NCBI RefSeq assembly: GCF_031755915.1
Contig: NC_083384.1
Coordinates: 5,107,501 to 5,171,500 of the forward strand
Source of the DNA: Ziziphus jujuba
Lineage: Eukaryota; Streptophyta; Magnoliopsida; Rosales; Rhamnaceae
DNA: 64,000 nt
Direction: 5' to 3'
In this document: positions 37,001-47,578 of the stretch, in pieces
Position numbering within the stretch: the stretch's first letter is position 1
Layout: each line of letters opens with the position of its first letter
Notes under the pieces: generated by a model
What the model saw: the letters and a program-made list of their open reading frames with translations, nothing else
Databases searched by the model: none
Told to the model about the DNA's origin: nothing
Translations under genes and position numbers: made by a program

Positions 37001-39233
37001 AATCACCAAGGCAGTGGTATAAACATTTTGACTCATTTGTGGTGAAATCTGGTTTTGAGAGAAGTGATTTTGACAGCTGTTTATACTTTAAAGATCCTAT
37101 GATAGATAAGGCAGTGTATCTACTGTTATATGTAGATGATATGCTTCTAGCTGGACCAAATGGCAGAATTATACAAGTTGTGAAGAACTTATTAAAATCA
37201 GAGTTTAAGATGAAGGATCTTGGACCAGCTAAGAAGATTTTAGGCATTGAGATTAGGGGTGGGCACGGATTGGGTTGGTTCGGTTTTGGACCGAAATACA
37301 ACCCAATCTATACATATCGGTTTTTTTAATTTACAATCCAAACCAAACCATTGAAGTATTAAATCCAAACCAAACCAAACCATTTATGATCGGTTTGGTT
37401 TGGATTGGTTGATCGGTTTGAAACTTACTAATTTATAAATATATAATATAAATAAAAAAATTTTCAAATATAAAATATAAATAATAAATTATAATTATCC
37501 AAACATAAAATACAATTAGTATAATACAACATAGTCTACAATGGAAAATAAAGAAGAAAATGTAGCAAATGATATACATCATGCACTTATTAAATAGCTA
37601 ACATTAATGTCATCATCTCACTCCTATAAAATCAAATTAAAATTGTTAGAACAAATAATGTAAAATAATACATTCGTCAAAATTCATTCACTCAAGAATC
37701 AATGCATAATTCCTTTTTTTTTTTAACTTTAAAACTTTGGTAAATCATAAGTCAATCAACGTTGATAGGTTCACTAATTTTAGTTGATTCTGTAAGCTCT
37801 ACAAAGATCAAAACAATAAAATTAGCAATAAATTATATTTAAACATATATATATATATATATATAAGTAACAATTGGATACAATATATGTAGATATATAT
37901 ATGGTGGGGATGTAAAAAATATATATATATTATGGTGATGGTGATGGACTGGTGGTGGGCGGCAACAAAGGTAAATGTTTAGTTTAGCATTACAACTAAC
38001 AATTTGATTTAGGATTTGGGATATGGGGATGTAAAAAGAAAAAAAAAAATATATATATATATATATATTAAAAATCAATATATAAAAATGGAAAAAAAAA
38101 TTAAAAACTAATACATAAAAATGAAAAAAAATTCTAAAATTAATATATAAAAATGAAAAAATAAAAAATATATAATTTTTTAGTTATATAATATATTATT
38201 TGGATTGGATTGGATTGGATTGGATTTATATTTCCAATCCATAACCAATCCGACCCATACAATTTATAATATTTTGAACCCAATCCAATCCAATTGATGT
38301 AAAAATCCAATCCAAACCGTTAAAAATGGATTGGATTGGGCGGATTGAACGGGTTGGATTGGATTTTGCCCACCCCTAATTGAGATAGTGAGAAACAGGT
38401 CAAGATGTGAAATGAAGTTGATACAATCTTCATATATAAAGAAGGTAGTTTCAAGGTTTTCAATGGAAGGTGCAAAACCTGCAAGTGTACCTCTTGGTGG
38501 ACATTTGAAATTGTCAAGTGAACAATGCCCATCAACTAAGCAGGAGAAGGAAGACATGATAGTAGTTCCTTACACTAATGCTGTGGGCTCAGTGATGTAT
38601 GTTATGATTCTAACTAGGCCTGATGTAGCTCATGCTATTAGTGTTTTGAGCAGATTTATGGCAAATCCTGGCCGAGGTCATTGGGAAGCTTTAAAATGGC
38701 TTCTAAGGTATTTGAAGCATACGGCAAATGAAGGGTTGATTTATAAGAAGGATTCATGTGAAGTGGAGCTTAATGGATATCTAGATTCTGATTATGCAGG
38801 AGATAGGGACAAGAGAAGATCAATGTCCTCTTATGCATTTACCTTGTGTGGAAATTGCATAAGTTGGAAATCTCAGTTGCAGCCTGTGGTGGCCTTGTCA
38901 ACTACTAAGTCAGAATATATGGCAGTAACTGAGGCTGCAAAAGAAGTCATTTGGCTTAAAGGGTTACTGACAGAGCTTAAAGTACTCAAGCAGGAGGTCA
39001 CTTTGTACTCAGATAGTCAAAGTGCAATTCATTTATGTAAAAATCCAGTTTTTCATGAAAGATCTAAGCACATTCAAGTTAGATATCATTTCATTCGAGA
39101 TTTGACAGCTCAGAAAGTAGTCAGATTGGAGAAGATTCCTACAGAGTTTAATCCTTCAGATATGGGAACAAAAGTGCTCACTGTTGGCAAGTTTAATACT
39201 TGCAAGAACCTGCTTCGAATAGGAGCAGGCTGA
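34068..39233 (+). pseudogene. copia gag-pol, frameshifted and interrupted
   Basis: I take ATG 34068 (MSTKLEIDVFNGKGDF), the usual gag start, rather than the upstream in-frame ATG. Order: gag; zinc knuckle CYYCKREGHIIKNC (34747-34788); protease WVLDSGCSFHMC (about 34909-34944); integrase with WHKRLGHI...CETCILGKQ zinc site, then catalytic Asp in HADLWGP, Asp in LRTDDGLEF and Glu in QQNGVAERMN; RT with FKARLVAKGFTQVEG, LDVKTAFLHGEL and YVDDM; RNase H with DSDYAGD, ALSTTKSEYMA and the C-terminal KHIQVRYHFI. An extra base within 36069-36072 ends the first frame at TAA 36075; downstream pol is open in the next frame. The hAT insertion at 37254-38378 cuts RT/RNase H after KKILGIEI, and its own sequence brings a stop at about 37327. 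Frame resumes at 38387 and ends at TGA 39231. Confidence 0.95.
37254..38378. mobile_element. Non-autonomous hAT-type DNA transposon, TSD ATTGAGAT
   Basis: Ends are TAGGGGTGGGCA and its complement TGCCCACCCCTA, flanked by a perfect 8-bp duplication ATTGAGAT (37246-37253, 38379-38386). An 8-bp duplication with this terminal motif is characteristic of hAT elements. The 1125-bp body is AT-rich, has no transposase frame, and carries clusters of GGTTTGG/GGATTGG words within 150 bp of both ends, probably transposase-binding repeats, plus (TA)n tracts at 37844-37864 and 38049-38070. It inserted into copia RT after that element arrived. Confidence 0.93.
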
Positions 39234-39308
39234 CCAATTTGTGAAGAATTTTGCTGAGATGGTGATGAGCTTCTGTATTTGGTTGAATTTGTGGATTAGG
39301 TGGAGATA

Positions 39309-39943
39309 TGTGAAGATATAATCCACAAATGCATCTTGCAAAGATCTGGTGTATGCATGAGGTCAACATTTGGAGAAGACTCGAGCTAATTCAATGGATA
39401 AGCCTCAGAAGAGCAAAACACATCGTTTCATTTACTTGAAAATAAAGAAGGGCAAAGCAATCATTTCCAGCATATTGTAACAGAATAACGGCAAGCTACG
39501 TGTTTTAATCTAAGTGGTCTTCATAATAAGTTGGACGATGTCGTTTTGAAGCTGGTGTGTAATATATATACATAGAACTCTTTCTCTTCGAGTGTAGTAA
39601 CAGATATAACAGAAAACAGTCTTTCTTCAAGCTTGTGAATGAGAGAGGAGCTCCAAGATTCTTATTTACCTTTTCTTCAATTGTATTCTTTTATGAGTGA
39701 GAAACCATCTCTAAGTGAGATTGAGTGATTGTATAAGTTGAAAGGGTGTACAAAGGGGCTTCGGGTTTTGGTGAGTATGTTTTCTATGTGAAAACCTGTT
39801 TGTATACAAGAGGTGATAGTTTGTGTAACTACTGCAAGATCAATAAGAGACCAGAAGCTCTCACCGGAGCAACGAGGACGTAGGTCATCTTGACTGAACC
39901 TCGATAAGTTGTGTTGTGTTTGTTTTGTTCTGATTTTCTAACA
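39309..39943 (+). repeat. 3' LTR of the copia element
   Basis: 635 bp, identical in length to the 5' LTR and differing at about ten positions by eye. The preceding bases GATTAGGTGGAGATA (39294-39308) are a weak polypurine tract. Confidence 0.95.
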
Positions 39944-39948
39944 GCAAC

Positions 39949-40500
39949 GAAGATAATAAAGCCTGTCCCCACTCATTCCTGAATGTTGAAAAGTTTACTC
40001 CATCAAGATATAGTTCTTCAAGATGTGTTCTGAACTGCCATTCTCAGATTTGAGCTCTCAAGATTTGACCAAGAATTCCAGTTAGATAGATCAAGAATAA
40101 GGAGCTTCGTCAGAAGTGATACTTCTTTTGGGACTTGGCCCCCAAAGCCAGCAAATGAGAAATTCGGGCAAGTTAAATTTGAGAGGTTACCTGTACTAGA
40201 TGGAAGGGCAGAGTTGGAGTTCGTATAAGAAAAATCCAAGCTCTTGAGATGAATGAGGTTGAAGAGGGTAGAATATTTGTCAATCCCACAGGAGATTGAT
40301 TAATGACTCATTTTGAGAGCCATGACATGTCCTTCCTGATCACAGATTATACTTGGCTAAGTTCAACAGTCAGAACATGGATTCCATTGCACCAAAATTT
40401 TGGAGCTGTTTGCATCGAAAATGAGGGTATGCTTGAGTTGGAGCAACAAAGATTGTTGGCTTCCAAGACGTTGGCCATTCACAGAAACATGGCCGAATAA
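39949..40500 (-). pseudogene. RLP pseudogene, 5' part of the copia-split gene
   Basis: From 40545 downward the minus strand encodes a hydrophobic signal peptide (VSWIFVIISIYSFLFGHVSV), then the RLP N-terminal cap (SQQSLLLQLKHTLIFDANSS, LVQWN, 40470-40365), then after frame changes GHVMALKMSH, LFNLIHLKSLDFSYTNSNSA and FGGQVPKEVSLLTKLLILDL, ending at LEELYLDG near 39990 where the copia target site lies. The continuation is at 33319. A stop at 40363-40365 and at least one frame shift make it a pseudogene. The Cys-Trp pair normally after LVQWN is degraded. Confidence 0.85.
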
Positions 40501-40800
40501 AAATGAGTAAATGGATATGATAACAAAAATCCATGAAACGTGGCCAGCAAGGTTTAGTTGTTCAAGTTTGGGAAGGTTCTGAAGCAGCATGCTATAAAAT
40601 TTGAGATCTCAAGTTTCTGCGGAAGATATGTCAAGAGTGGCCAATCTTGTGAGGCATGAAATCTATCTTTTGGGATTTGCCCCACATAGTTAGCTTCTGA
40701 GAAACTAAGATAACTCAAATTTGTGAGATTACCTATCCTTGATGTAATGGTAGAATTACAAAGGTTGAATAGGGTAGAATTGTCGTCAATCCGACTGTAG
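40501..40800 (-). pseudogene. Fragment of an upstream RLP copy fused to the next one
   Basis: Minus-strand residues RLATLDISSAET and LLQNLPKLEQLNLAG (40690-40545) are the first LRRs of another RLP, running without a gap into the signal peptide of the following RLP. This head-to-tail junction suggests unequal crossing-over or a deletion between tandem RLP genes. Stops break the frame upstream of 40620. Confidence 0.7.
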
Positions 40801-41769
40801 ATTTTTTTGTTGTAGTGATATTAACATTAATATATAATGCTACATTTACCAGTTGATGGTTTTATTTTATTTATTTTATTGAATTTCATTTATCTATTTA
40901 AAGGCTCATTTATAAATCTATTTTAGTTTATATTATTTTTTCGATTATTAATATATATATATATATATATATATTGATAAACCATTCACACACCATTCAT
41001 CATTTGGTAAATAAGTTACAAATAAGTTGTGGATATAAAATTACAAATTCAATAATATTTGACAGGTCACTACTGATTTCCATATATACATATTCCATCA
41101 CATATGTAACATTAGTGAATCACGAACATCCAAACGAGGATGACATATGGGGCTTATGAGCGCTATTACTTTGGAGGAAGCCTATTTACGTTGGACTCTT
41201 GCTGTCATCATTGATGACATACGAGGACACTTGCATCAGTTTGATACTGTGGAATTCTTGTTCGTCGCAAGAGAATTAAATAAAGCAGCTTATTAGATAG
41301 GAAAAGCCGCGAGAAATAAATTGTTAAATCCAGGCTGGAATATAAGTATATTTCCAACTTTTTTTAGCTTTCTGAATTCTGATTCAGGCTGATGTACACC
41401 TATTTTCACTTGATATATCCTCGTTTTTGACCAAAAACTAAAAATTTAAATAAATAAATAAAAAAAAGGGAAAAATCACGAACATCCAAATGAAAAAGTA
41501 ATCGAATGCCATAATATTATTTATGACAGGAAATCAAACACACTCTAGAGATAACTATCTCTGAGCTTTATTTATTATTTTATGACACACAATACTATTA
41601 TTTATTGATATATTTTATTCTTCAAAGTACATCATATGATAAAGTAAGCCTATATCAGTATAGGGTGAACCTTGAAATCATTCTGAAAATGTAAATTCAC
41701 ACTATGGATGACCATCTGACACCCTTATTCTTACAATTTATATATTGAAATTCGATCAATATATATGGA
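40801..41769. other. Intergenic, downstream of the JIP23-like gene
   Basis: AT-rich; a (TA)n tract at 40951-40974. On the minus strand this is the 3' flank of the gene ending at 41770. The word AATAAA occurs in several places, so no single polyadenylation signal can be chosen. No gene recognised. Confidence 0.5.
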
Positions 41770-43295
41770 TCACGGTGCCAAAGTAATTGTTGCATTCAAT
41801 GTTGGGGTATTGCCACTGCCAATTAAAACAGTTGCTTTGAATCCATAGGCAGTGCTTTCAGCTGGGTTCTGATGGGAATTTTTCAGTTTTTCTAGGATAG
41901 CTTCCCAGTTTTCAACCGTTTGAGGTTCTTCGAACTTGGTAAAGACCTGAACAATTACGATAATTTAATTTTTAGTCGAGATATAATTTGCAGGTTTTAT
42001 TATCTAGTTCCTATAACACTATTGCACTACAAAGCAATATTTCTTAGGAAATAAAATAATAACAAAACAAGGGCGAATTTCATTTTAATTAGCCACCTTT
42101 GTTTTGAATTTTTGGCACAAATACAATCTTTGTTTTAGAAAAATTCACTGCAACCACGTCATCTTTCATTTTTGTTTCCGTTTAGCCTTTTTAGTAGCTG
42201 TTTACTTTAGTGAACATACGTGTGTGTGCGTGTGTGTATATTATATATGTATACGGTATAAAATAACATTTTTAACCTTTTCAAAAAAATGTTTAAAAGA
42301 TTAGTCAATAAATAAAAATAAAAATATGGTTGGCTTTATAAATGATTTTCATTTTTTCAGTTTTTTTTTTTTTTTTTGGTATATGTAATAATATAAATAA
42401 GAGAAAAATTTAGAATTGTTATTTTGACTGTAGAATTTATAAGTTGACTAATGCTTGTGCAAAAGCGTCTTAAGTGAAACAAAAAATGAAATCTGAAGAG
42501 ATATATAATGAAATTTTCCAAATTAAATACTGATGCGTTTGAGTAAAATGTAAAACTACGGAGGCTATAGTGAAATTAGCCCTAATAATAATAATAATAA
42601 TTGTAGTACTAATAATGATATATAGGAAAGAGATATTATATATATATATAAATAGTTTCTATGGTAAAGATATCCGAACAATTTTTTTGTACGGACCAAC
42701 GCAAACCTCACATGTAGTTTCACATTAGTTGGCAAATAAAAACTGTTAGGATACCTTAACCATGGAAATACTATATATATATTATGGCAAAGATTTAAGA
42801 AAGAAACAGTAATTAATTAATTACCTTGTTCTTATTATGAATGATCTTCTCCGATGACCATTCGTTGAGCCATGCAAAAACCCACTTACTACTTTTCCAC
42901 CCGTTATTTGCATGATACACAGCAGCAGCAATTGATGCTTTCTGCCCACCAATTACATTAATTGGACAATCTCCAATATGCAAAAACGCTCCCAACTGCC
43001 CATTTTCAATCTTTGGAGGGTATGAATATTTGCGATCAACGTGGCCAGACCAATCGTGATCGTAAGCAAATGTTAAGGTGTGTCCGGTTGCATTGTAAAT
43101 AGTGCCCAATACTCTCACATCTTCAGGAAACTGTATGCGAGCCAATTCCTCCGCAAACTTGGCAGCGTTTTTATCTTTCAAATTCAGAGCAACTTGTGCC
43201 CTGTCTTCGCTGGTTATTACAGCCTTGCTTGCATACTCAGGCAGTGCCTTCAAAGTTTTATCCGTGATGGGATTGCCAAAAACATTGGTCGCCAT
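41770..43295 (-). CDS. 23-kDa jasmonate-induced protein-like (two exons)
   Basis: Exon 1 is 42825-43295 (157 codons from ATG 43293-43295) and exon 2 is 41770-41946 (58 codons plus TGA), joined in phase 0 across an 878-bp intron with GT at 42824-42823 and AG at 41948-41947. The 215-residue product starts NVFGNPITDKTLKALPEYA, has the family's central VRVLGTIYNATGHTLTFA and GAFLHIGDCP stretches, and ends FKATVLIGSGNTPTLNATI. Members of the JIP23 family rise after jasmonate, wounding or stress; their biochemical function is unknown. No signal peptide or membrane span is seen, so a cytosolic protein is expected. Splice sites, length and open frames look intact, making this the only host gene in the window that appears functional. 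Without a splice the first exon would read only three codons into the intron. Identification is by family resemblance; expression is unproven. Confidence 0.87.
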
Positions 43296-43358
43296 CTCTC
43301 TTTGGGCTAAAAATACAAATTGTCACAACTTGATTTGAAGGGTGTTTTAAAAGGAAAT

Positions 43359-43416
43359 TTTTTATATGGTGGTATATGCTAGCTTTGGAAATTGTAATCT
43401 ATATATATATAGAGGC
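43359..43416 (-). promoter_or_regulatory. Candidate TATA boxes of the JIP23-like gene
   Basis: On the minus strand upstream of the ATG at 43295 lie CCATATAAAAAA (about 43359-43370) and CTCTATATATATATAGATT (about 43398-43416), 65 and 105 bp before the start codon. Either could set transcription; the second gives a more usual leader length. No recognisable jasmonate G-box (CACGTG) was seen close by. Confidence 0.3.
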
Positions 43417-43439
43417 AAAGATATTCAAAGATATCCAAC

Positions 43440-46130
43440 AAGTCTATTAGAGCATTCCCAAGAGCCGTGTTGATTACTCTTCCTCATTTTTTTTTTTTTT
43501 TTCAACTTCTCTAATAGCTCTACCATAAGAGATTGATTTTTACAAATAGTATCTATTAAGTAAAAATTCATGTCACATATCTATTAATTATGTGAGTCTT
43601 GCTTTTTTATATTGTTTCTTTTAATTTCATACATGTTAAATATTACAATCTTTTTACTATTGTTTTGATAGATTAAATATTAAGTCATGCTTTATTTATG
43701 TGTTTTTAACATGTAAGTCAACTTATTAAAAGTTAGATTGATAGTTTTTTCCCCATGTGGGACCGGACATGGCATGTTCATCTTTATAAGTCCCCCATTC
43801 ATATATATATATATATATATAAAATAATTATCTAGTTAGTATATTATGATTTTATAAAATTAAAATACAATGAAAAAAAGTCAATAATTTGTCCTGATTT
43901 ATTTAAATTGTATTTTGACCTTATAAAATTAGGATATATTGATAAGATCGAAACCCTATATATGTACATATTATATGAATGTCTGACTATATAAACCATT
44001 AGTATCATAAATTTGTTGCTTCAAGTTGATCTTTCTTTCACAATTATAAACAATAATACTAGACTTATACTAAATATGTAAATTATTAAAATAGTTACTG
44101 CCTTTTCCTAATCCTTCTTATGGGTTTTCATATTGACTAAAAATATGTGATTAAACAATATATATATATATATATATATATCTAATAGAAATATATATAT
44201 ATATATATATATATGGAAAAACATTATAGAGGGAAATGCCATGTTGGGATAAGTCATTGTTTTTCCCATACATATTAAGCGACATACATAATTTTAATTT
44301 GTTAGGCCATGTGTCAATCGCTCTTTTACTTAAACTTTTATGACCGCCTTCTTTAAATTGTGGCTTTCTCTTTCGATACTTTCTTATCTGTTCCTACAAA
44401 TATTATCTTGTTAAAAAGTCATATAAAGAGTTTGATTCCCCTTTGTTATATTCGATTGAGAAATCAAATGCCGAAAGTATGGTCTGCCGTCGTGCAAAAA
44501 TCTGTTTGGTGCTAAATTTTTAACGTCCTTCTGCAATCTTCTTTTGCAAACGTATGATCATTCTTATGCAGAACTGATATGATGAAATTTGGGACCATAA
44601 GATGGAGGACGGCCTTCATTTAACCTTGCGGCTTCCTCTTTTCATTATCTCGTTAAAAATTCAGGTAAAGAGTTTGATTCCCCTTTGATATATTCTATTG
44701 TTAAATCAAATGCCGAAAGTATCGCCTGTCATCGTGCAAAATTCAGTTTTGATGCCAGATTTTTTTATGTCCTCCTCAGACACTTCCTTTCGGGTACCAT
44801 ATGGTTTTTTTCTTTTTTTCTTTTTTTTTTTAATTTAAGTTCTTTCGGTTTTTAAGTTTATATAGATATATATATATATTTTATTTAAAATAATAAATAT
44901 TATCCATACCCTTTTAAATATATGTTTTAAATATTTTTCTGATTCATGTAAAACGTCCCAAAATTTACTCATATTTTTACAGAGCATTTTTTTTTCCTTC
45001 TTTCTTTTTTTTTTTTTTTTTTTTCAAATTCTAAATTTCAAATAAAGCTATACATGTTTTCTATTTATAAAATGGAAAGCCCTGTCCTAATATAATACAG
45101 GACAGACCATACTTTTCAAAATTTTTCAAAGGTTTTTTTTAAGTTTATGAGTTTTTATAAGTTTTCTCAAAATTTTAAGTTTTTAAAAGTTTTTCTAATC
45201 TTTTTAAAAGTTTTTCTAAGTTTTCAAAGTCTTTCGAAGTTTTTATTTTTTTAATTTTTTAATTTTTTAAAGGTTTTTTGTCTCGCTGATGTGGACCTCA
45301 TGTGGATAATCCATTAACATGCAATTCATGACCACTTGAGCATGTGATCGTGGTACAAGGAGGTTACAGGAGGAGGTTACTGCCAATTATTTATTTATGT
45401 GTATTTAAGAAAGTTATGTTTTAGTAGAAACTGAATATTATCCATGTAATATATATATATATATATATTTAGAAGTAGGACTATAGGGAGGTATTATGAA
45501 TGAATGAAATTGACTTCTGACCTATTTTGTTCTCTGTCTTCTCTTCCCCTCTGTCTTTCTGTCTTTTAATATTTCTTTCTTGATCTAAAAATTTTGGTAC
45601 ACATCACTCGCCTTGACTTTTAATTTTTTGTAATTGTTTTTGATAAGTTATAATAAATAATTATTATCCCCACTTTGGATGTCTTGAACTTATCACCTCC
45701 CAAGCATATGCGTGACATGTAAATCTAGATAGTTTTTGATCCTATAAGATCTTTTGGATTGTTAGTTCAAATATTAAATTGAATTACCACTTCATTCAAA
45801 ATCTTAAAATAATGAAATATAAATTATTATTTTCTTTTTTATATATTTTTCTCTAATACTGTACCTAGATTTTCTAAAGTATTTCTAAATATTTTTAAGT
45901 TTACTTAATAGTTTTTTCCATTTTTAAATTTCCATTTTTTTTGAAGTTTTCCAAGTTTTTCTTAGTATTCATTTGCCCATATTTTATATTTTTTATTTCA
46001 AAATATTGTTTTTAAAATAGAGAAAAAAATAATATTTTATTATTTTGGAAAAATAATAGCGTTTTGAAATCCAGGATCTCGAGCCGTTATGGCGCTCCAA
46101 TGTCTTCGACTCGTTCAGACAATCTTGGAG
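43440..46130. other. Intergenic, with direct repeats and AT microsatellites
   Basis: No gene recognised. Two (TA)n tracts flank a short spacer at 44158-44214. A direct repeat of about 150 bp occurs at roughly 44395-44540 and 44636-44780 (shared AGAGTTTGATTCCCCTTTG and AAATCAAATGCCGAAAGTAT, period 241 bp). 45130-45270 is a run of AAGTTTTT-like words. 45395-45610 (ATTATGAATGAATGAAATTG, pyrimidine-rich run, then TTTTGGTACACATCA) resembles the 3' end of an old copia LTR but has no paired copy here. Confidence 0.5.
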
Positions 46131-46133
46131 TAT

Positions 46134-46534
46134 CTAGCCCATTGGTCTATGCATTAGGCCTATTTGGGTGAGTGGTCCTAGACCCCAACCCAATGGAGAA
46201 GAAAATGACACAGTTTTCGACTTCCGATTAGAACACCTTTTCACGTCTGGAATTGCATTTTCCGAAGAAGACGAAAATGACCCACGTTTTTTATTTCGCT
46301 TTTGAACCCCTTTTCCCATCCCATATTCTTTCCAAACCTCCTATTTTTCACTGACAAATCCTTCGAGTCCAGAGGGAAGGTAGTGAAACAAAGCCCAGAG
46401 AGGAACGAGAAATCCTCCATTTTTGGAATTGAGAGCAAAGTAAAAGGTGTTTGGAGGATTTCGTTGAGGTTCTGTTCTTCGTCTTCTTCTTCTTCTTCTT
46501 GTAGTTTTGTATGGTGGTTAAAAAGCAGAGGCAC
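46134..46534 (-). pseudogene. Start of an unrecognised gene, copy B, internally deleted
   Basis: The minus strand reads MPLLFNHHTKLQEEEEEDEE, then KMEDFSFLSG, then PLDSKDLSVKNRRFGKNMG. It matches copy A (49975-50530) in the leader, at KMEDFSFLS and at the LDSKDLSV stretch, but lacks about 130 codons between. A second frame at 46134-46319 reads RNKKRGSFSSSSENAIPDVK, which looks protein-like (basic and Ser-rich), so a frame shift near 46300 probably separates two parts. I do not recognise the family. Upstream (46535-46720) also matches copy A, so promoter and start were duplicated together. Confidence 0.6.
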
Positions 46535-47159
46535 TGTGAAGTGTGGGCATCTGGGCTGGGTGATCTACAATGGCTAATTCATGCTTTTTTAGGTAAAGGG
46601 TCAAACTTTTCAACACGTGGGTGGGACCCACTTCATATGCAAGTAGGCCCGACTTGTGATTTTGTTTTTGTGATAGCGTGCCTGGCTTAATATCCTTAAC
46701 AATCCTCAAGTTTGCACTTATTCGACTCTAATCCTATTGGTTTTTGTTTTCTTTTTCTTTTTCTTTTTTTTTTTTTTTAATATCAATTTACACTTTCATA
46801 GGAATTCATGTGGATGACCTTTAATTTACGAAAAATTAATCCTTTACCTTATTTATTCTTTCTTTCTTTTCAAAATAAAAAGAAGAATGCGAATTCCATG
46901 TTTAATGTCAATCTATGCTTATTCTCTTTCTTCCTAAAGTTAATTTGAGTGCCACACATTACAAAGGTGGATGTTTGTCGTTATTTGAACAGGTTTATTG
47001 TCTCTCTTTTGTTGTTAATTTTAAAACCACTTTAATTTTATGTCCTTGTTGTGCGTGACTTACATCGTTCCTTTTGCTCTAGCATACATAGTATTGTGGG
47101 ATATATATTCATTAACATTTAAAATATATTAATTTTATATAATCGTCTAACTAAGAAAG
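46535..47159. other. Upstream flank of copy B, non-coding
   Basis: 46540-46720 matches 50510-50690 (shared GTTTGCACTTATTC and CACTTGTGATTTTGT-like words). The rest is T-rich intergenic DNA with no gene. Confidence 0.5.
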
Positions 47160-47405
47160 AGATTTTGAAAATCAAATATAAGAAAACACCACAATTGAAA
47201 TTCCTTCCTTTTTTACACCATCTTTGCCATTAGCCCATTGGCATTGCTTTACTTTATTATACACCATCCACAATATTCTGCCACCAACAACGATTCCCCT
47301 GCTTCTTATTTTCCGACTCCCATTTTTCGTGACAACCATTTTTTTATTTTTTATTTTGGATAATATATTACAAATGCAATGTCCTCAACATCATCGAAAT
47401 AGGAT
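47160..47405 (-). pseudogene. RLP 3' flank and last codons only
   Basis: ATAAGAAAACACCACAATTG and CTGCCACCAACAACGATTCC match the flank of the other RLP copies, and AATGCAATGTCCTCAACATC matches the coding end of the tail (EDIAF-like in the complement). The sequence then breaks into a T-rich tract at 47405. Confidence 0.5.
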
Positions 47406-47528
47406 TTTTATTTATTTATTTTTTTTTTAAAGGTACTCTGGTTTCCAAGTACTTTCTTCTAAACTTTAAGCAACCTCAATATTCAATAATATAATCACCA
47501 TTTTTCCCCATTCGTTCTGGCCAAAGTC

Positions 47529-47578
<50 letters not shown>

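Larger units (their letters stand above)
33325..39943 (+). mobile_element. Ty1/copia retrotransposon, complete, Tork-like, TSD GCAAC
   Basis: A 6619-bp element with two 635-bp LTRs, a primer-binding site, one gag-pol frame and a perfect 5-bp duplication GCAAC at 33320-33324 and 39944-39948. By eye the two LTRs differ at about ten positions, all substitutions, so insertion is recent relative to the surrounding elements. It lies antisense to, and splits, an RLP pseudogene. Two lesions make it non-autonomous: a one-base frameshift near 36070 and a 1125-bp hAT-type insertion in the reverse transcriptase. The gag start motif and domain order (gag, protease, integrase, RT, RNase H) place it in Ty1/copia; the Tork-lineage assignment rests on the N-terminal motif and is less certain. 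Confidence 0.96.

Noticed and set aside
37839..38078. Ile/Tyr/Phe-rich frame
   Set aside because: A (TA)n tract inside the hAT-type element, not a membrane protein.
42813..42824. Extension of the JIP23-like exon 1 to its first stop
   Set aside because: A good GT donor at 42824 and a matching second exon with family-type ending show that the last three codons are intron.
45395..45610. Possible old copia LTR end
   Set aside because: Only a composition match and a weak TTTTGGTA; no paired LTR, no duplication and no coding sequence nearby.
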